In this document: positions 4,890 through 6,005 of the stretch, in pieces
Layout of the letters: every line of letters starts with the position of its first letter
Position numbering within the stretch: the first letter of the stretch is position 1
Assembly: GCA_902478945.1 (NCBI GenBank)
Contig: CABSMX010000109.1
Span: 1-6,005 of the forward strand
Direction of reading: 5' to 3'
Origin: an uncultured Collinsella sp.
GTDB lineage: Bacteria; Actinomycetota; Coriobacteriia; Coriobacteriales; Coriobacteriaceae
DNA length: 6,005 nt
Notes under the pieces: model-generated
Seen by the model: the letters and a program-made list of their open reading frames with translations, nothing else
Told to the model about the DNA's origin: nothing
Database searches by the model: none
Translations under genes and position numbers: made by a program

Positions 4890-5696
4890 ATGTCCGGACA
4901 CTCTAAGTGGGCCACAACCAAGCATCGTAAGGGCGCGCAGGACGCCAAGCGTTCCGCCCTCTTCTCCAAGCTCAGCCGCAACATCACCGTTGCTGCCCGT
5001 CTCGGCGGCGACCCGCTGCCCGAGAACAACGCCAGCCTCGCCGCTGCCGTTGCCAAGGCTAAGGCTCAGTCCATGCCTAAGGACAAGATCAAGTCCGCTA
5101 TCGATAAGGCCTTTGGTTCGGGTGCCGACGCCGCCGTCTACGAGAACATCGTGTACGAGGGCTACGGTCCCGCCGGTGTCGCCGTCTACGTTGACTGCCT
5201 GACCGACAACCGCAACCGCACCGCCGCTGATGTCCGTTCCGCCTTCTCCCACGCTGGTGGTAACCTGGGCACCTCGGGCTCCGTCGCCTTCCAGTTTGAG
5301 CGCAAGGGCCAGATCGTCGTTGCCAAGGAGGTCCTGGACGAGAACGCCAAGAAGGAGACCATGATCGCCAACGGTCCTGCCGGTGACGAGGATGAGTTCA
5401 TGATGGCCATCGCCGAGGCCGGTGGCGAGGACTACGAGGACGCCGGCGAGGAGTGGATCGTCTGGACCGCTGCTAACGACGTCATGGCTGTCTCCAAGGC
5501 GCTCGAGGAGCAGGGCGTCCAGGTCAAGGGCTCCGAGACCACCATGGTCCCGACCACCCCGACCGAGGTTTCCGGCGCCGACGCCAAGAAGGTCCAGCGC
5601 CTCATCGACCGTCTTGAGGAGCTCGACGACGTCCAGGACGTCTACAGCACCATGGACATGACCGACGAGGTCATCGCTGCCCTCGAGGAGGAGTAG
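4890..5696 (+). CDS. yebC: YebC/PmpR (TACO1) family regulator
   Basis: YebC proteins were first described as DNA-binding regulators (PmpR). The mitochondrial relative TACO1 activates translation, and more recent work places some bacterial members on the ribosome, helping synthesis through proline-rich stretches. Which role applies here cannot be read from the sequence. The protein has 268 residues. Landmarks are the N-terminal MSGHSKWATTKHRKGAQDAKR (1-21, the hallmark basic start), NITVAARLGG (31-40), and YEGYGPAGVAVYVDCLTDNRNRT (89-111), followed by GGNLGTSGSVAFQF (123-136) and DDVQDVYSTMDM (246-257). Family members are usually 240-250 residues; the extra length lies mainly at about 145-165, before DEDEFMMAIAEAGGED. 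AGGAG at 4879-4883, 6 bases from the ATG, fixes the start. Codon use is strongly biased (AAG, GCC, CTC, GAC, TCC), suggesting high expression. ruvC, a common neighbour elsewhere, does not follow. Confidence 0.95.
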   Translation: MSGHSKWATTKHRKGAQDAKRSALFSKLSRNITVAARLGGDPLPENNASLAAAVAKAKAQSMPKDKIKSAIDKAFGSGADAAVYENIVYEGYGPAGVAVYVDCLTDNRNRTAADVRSAFSHAGGNLGTSGSVAFQFERKGQIVVAKEVLDENAKKETMIANGPAGDEDEFMMAIAEAGGEDYEDAGEEWIVWTAANDVMAVSKALEEQGVQVKGSETTMVPTTPTEVSGADAKKVQRLIDRLEELDDVQDVYSTMDMTDEVIAALEEE

Positions 5697-5765
5697 CGCC
5701 CGCACGGATTGAGCCGTGCATATCTGGGCATAATGAAGCGAGCATGCAAGCCTCGTGGAATAGAT

Positions 5766-5807
5766 GAGCCGGATCCGCGTGCGTATAGCACCGGACCCGG
5801 CTCTTTT
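5766..5807 (+). terminator. Strong intrinsic terminator of yebC
   Basis: GAGCCGG (5766-5772) pairs with CCGGCTC (5797-5803). After one A-C mismatch, TCCG (5774-5777) pairs with CGGA (5792-5795). After a bulged C, GTGC (5779-5782) pairs with GCAC (5788-5791) around the loop GTATA. TTTT (5804-5807) follows. This is the clearest terminator in the window and lies 70 bases after the yebC stop. A smaller hairpin, GCACGG/CCGTGC at 5702-5719, precedes it without a T tract. Confidence 0.88.
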
Positions 5808-5812
5808 ATAAT
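5807..5812 (+). promoter_or_regulatory. Consensus -10 box for the last gene, sharing a base with the terminator
   Basis: TATAAT is a perfect -10 hexamer whose first T is the last T of the preceding terminator tract. No good -35 is visible; its expected position falls inside the terminator hairpin. A start near 5819 would give a leader of about 44 bases, with AAGGGAG at 5850-5856 as ribosome binding site. It may be coincidence, since T tracts followed by A/T easily make such hexamers. Confidence 0.45.
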
Positions 5813-5862
5813 GATGCGAACCGTTTTGCATTTCGAGAGCCGAGATTTGAAGGGAGCGCCGC

Positions 5863-5958
5863 GTGCGCGTACTCAAACGAGCCCTAGCGATCGTGTATCT
5901 TGCCGCCACCATCGTGGCGCTGGGTACGCTTTTCTGCCAGTTTTGGGGTCCGTATACG
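5863..5958 (+). CDS. N-terminus of a membrane protein, 3' truncated by adapter
   Basis: A GTG start is preceded by AAGGGAG at 5850-5856 with a 6-base gap. Thirty-two genuine codons are visible, beginning MRVLKRALAIVYLAATIVAL and continuing through a hydrophobic stretch to QFWGPYT. This is a basic N-terminus followed by one membrane-spanning helix (about residues 7-26), so an inner-membrane protein or membrane anchor. It resembles the start of small two-helix envelope proteins such as AmaP-type anchors, but 32 residues are too few to assign it. The frame stays open into the adapter, which would add the false residues LSLIHISEPTRLRCI. Confidence 0.65.
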
Positions 5959-6005
5959 CTGTCTCTTATACACATCTCCGAGCCCACGAGACTACGCTGC
6001 ATCTC
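5959..6005. other. Nextera read-2 adapter with i7 index (artefact)
   Basis: CTGTCTCTTATACACATCT (5959-5977) is the Tn5 mosaic end. CCGAGCCCACGAGAC (5978-5992) is the Nextera read-2 transposon arm. TACGCTGC (5993-6000) sits where the 8-base i7 index belongs and matches, as I recall, Nextera XT index N721. ATCTC (6001-6005) begins the P7 sequence. None of this is genomic. Confidence 0.98.

Noticed and set aside
13..5958. Mobile element, CRISPR array, defence island or biosynthetic cluster
   Set aside because: All genes are on one strand and are housekeeping or envelope functions. There is no transposase, integrase, spaced direct repeats, toxin-antitoxin pair or tRNA. The transposon ends at the window edges are library adapters, not a natural Tn5.

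Overview
The window is a 6005-base contig of G+C-rich bacterial chromosome. An untrimmed Nextera (Tn5) sequencing adapter lies at each end, at 1-12 and 5959-6005, so the genuine genomic sequence is 13-5958. Gene content, G+C-rich codon use, clear Shine-Dalgarno sites, frequent GTG starts and the style of the large membrane protein suggest a gut actinobacterium of the Coriobacteriia, most likely Collinsella or a relative. That assignment is inference from recognition, not from a search.

All genes read on the + strand. In order they are: the C-terminal half of type III pantothenate kinase (coaX, 13-390); a dCMP/deoxycytidylate deaminase (478-1002); a 92-residue NifU C-terminal-domain protein for Fe-S cluster work (1179-1457); prolipoprotein diacylglyceryl transferase (lgt, 1567-2388); a 727-residue polytopic membrane protein of the DUF6020 type with glycosyltransferase-C-like features (2535-4718); a YebC/TACO1-family regulator (4890-5696); and the first 32 codons of an unrecognised membrane protein (from 5863, cut by the adapter).

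The genes are housekeeping functions that do not form one pathway: CoA synthesis, dUMP/thymidylate supply, Fe-S biogenesis, lipoprotein maturation, probable cell-envelope glycan work and translation or transcription control. Gaps of 87-176 bases separate every pair. Several gaps hold hairpins, terminator candidates or promoter-like sites, so these look like separate or loosely linked transcription units rather than one operon. No stretch longer than 300 bases lacks a gene. I see no tRNA, rRNA, CRISPR array, insertion sequence, prophage or defence system.

The most interesting structure is between the genes. Four small hairpins have unrelated stems but share a G-rich loop core of the form GGG(G)(A/T)C(A/G)GG. 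They sit after the deaminase gene, twice after lgt (in opposite orientation), and after the DUF6020-like gene. They look like members of a dispersed intergenic element family. The other main point concerns data quality: the right-hand adapter creates a long false minus-strand ORF that could enter databases as a protein.
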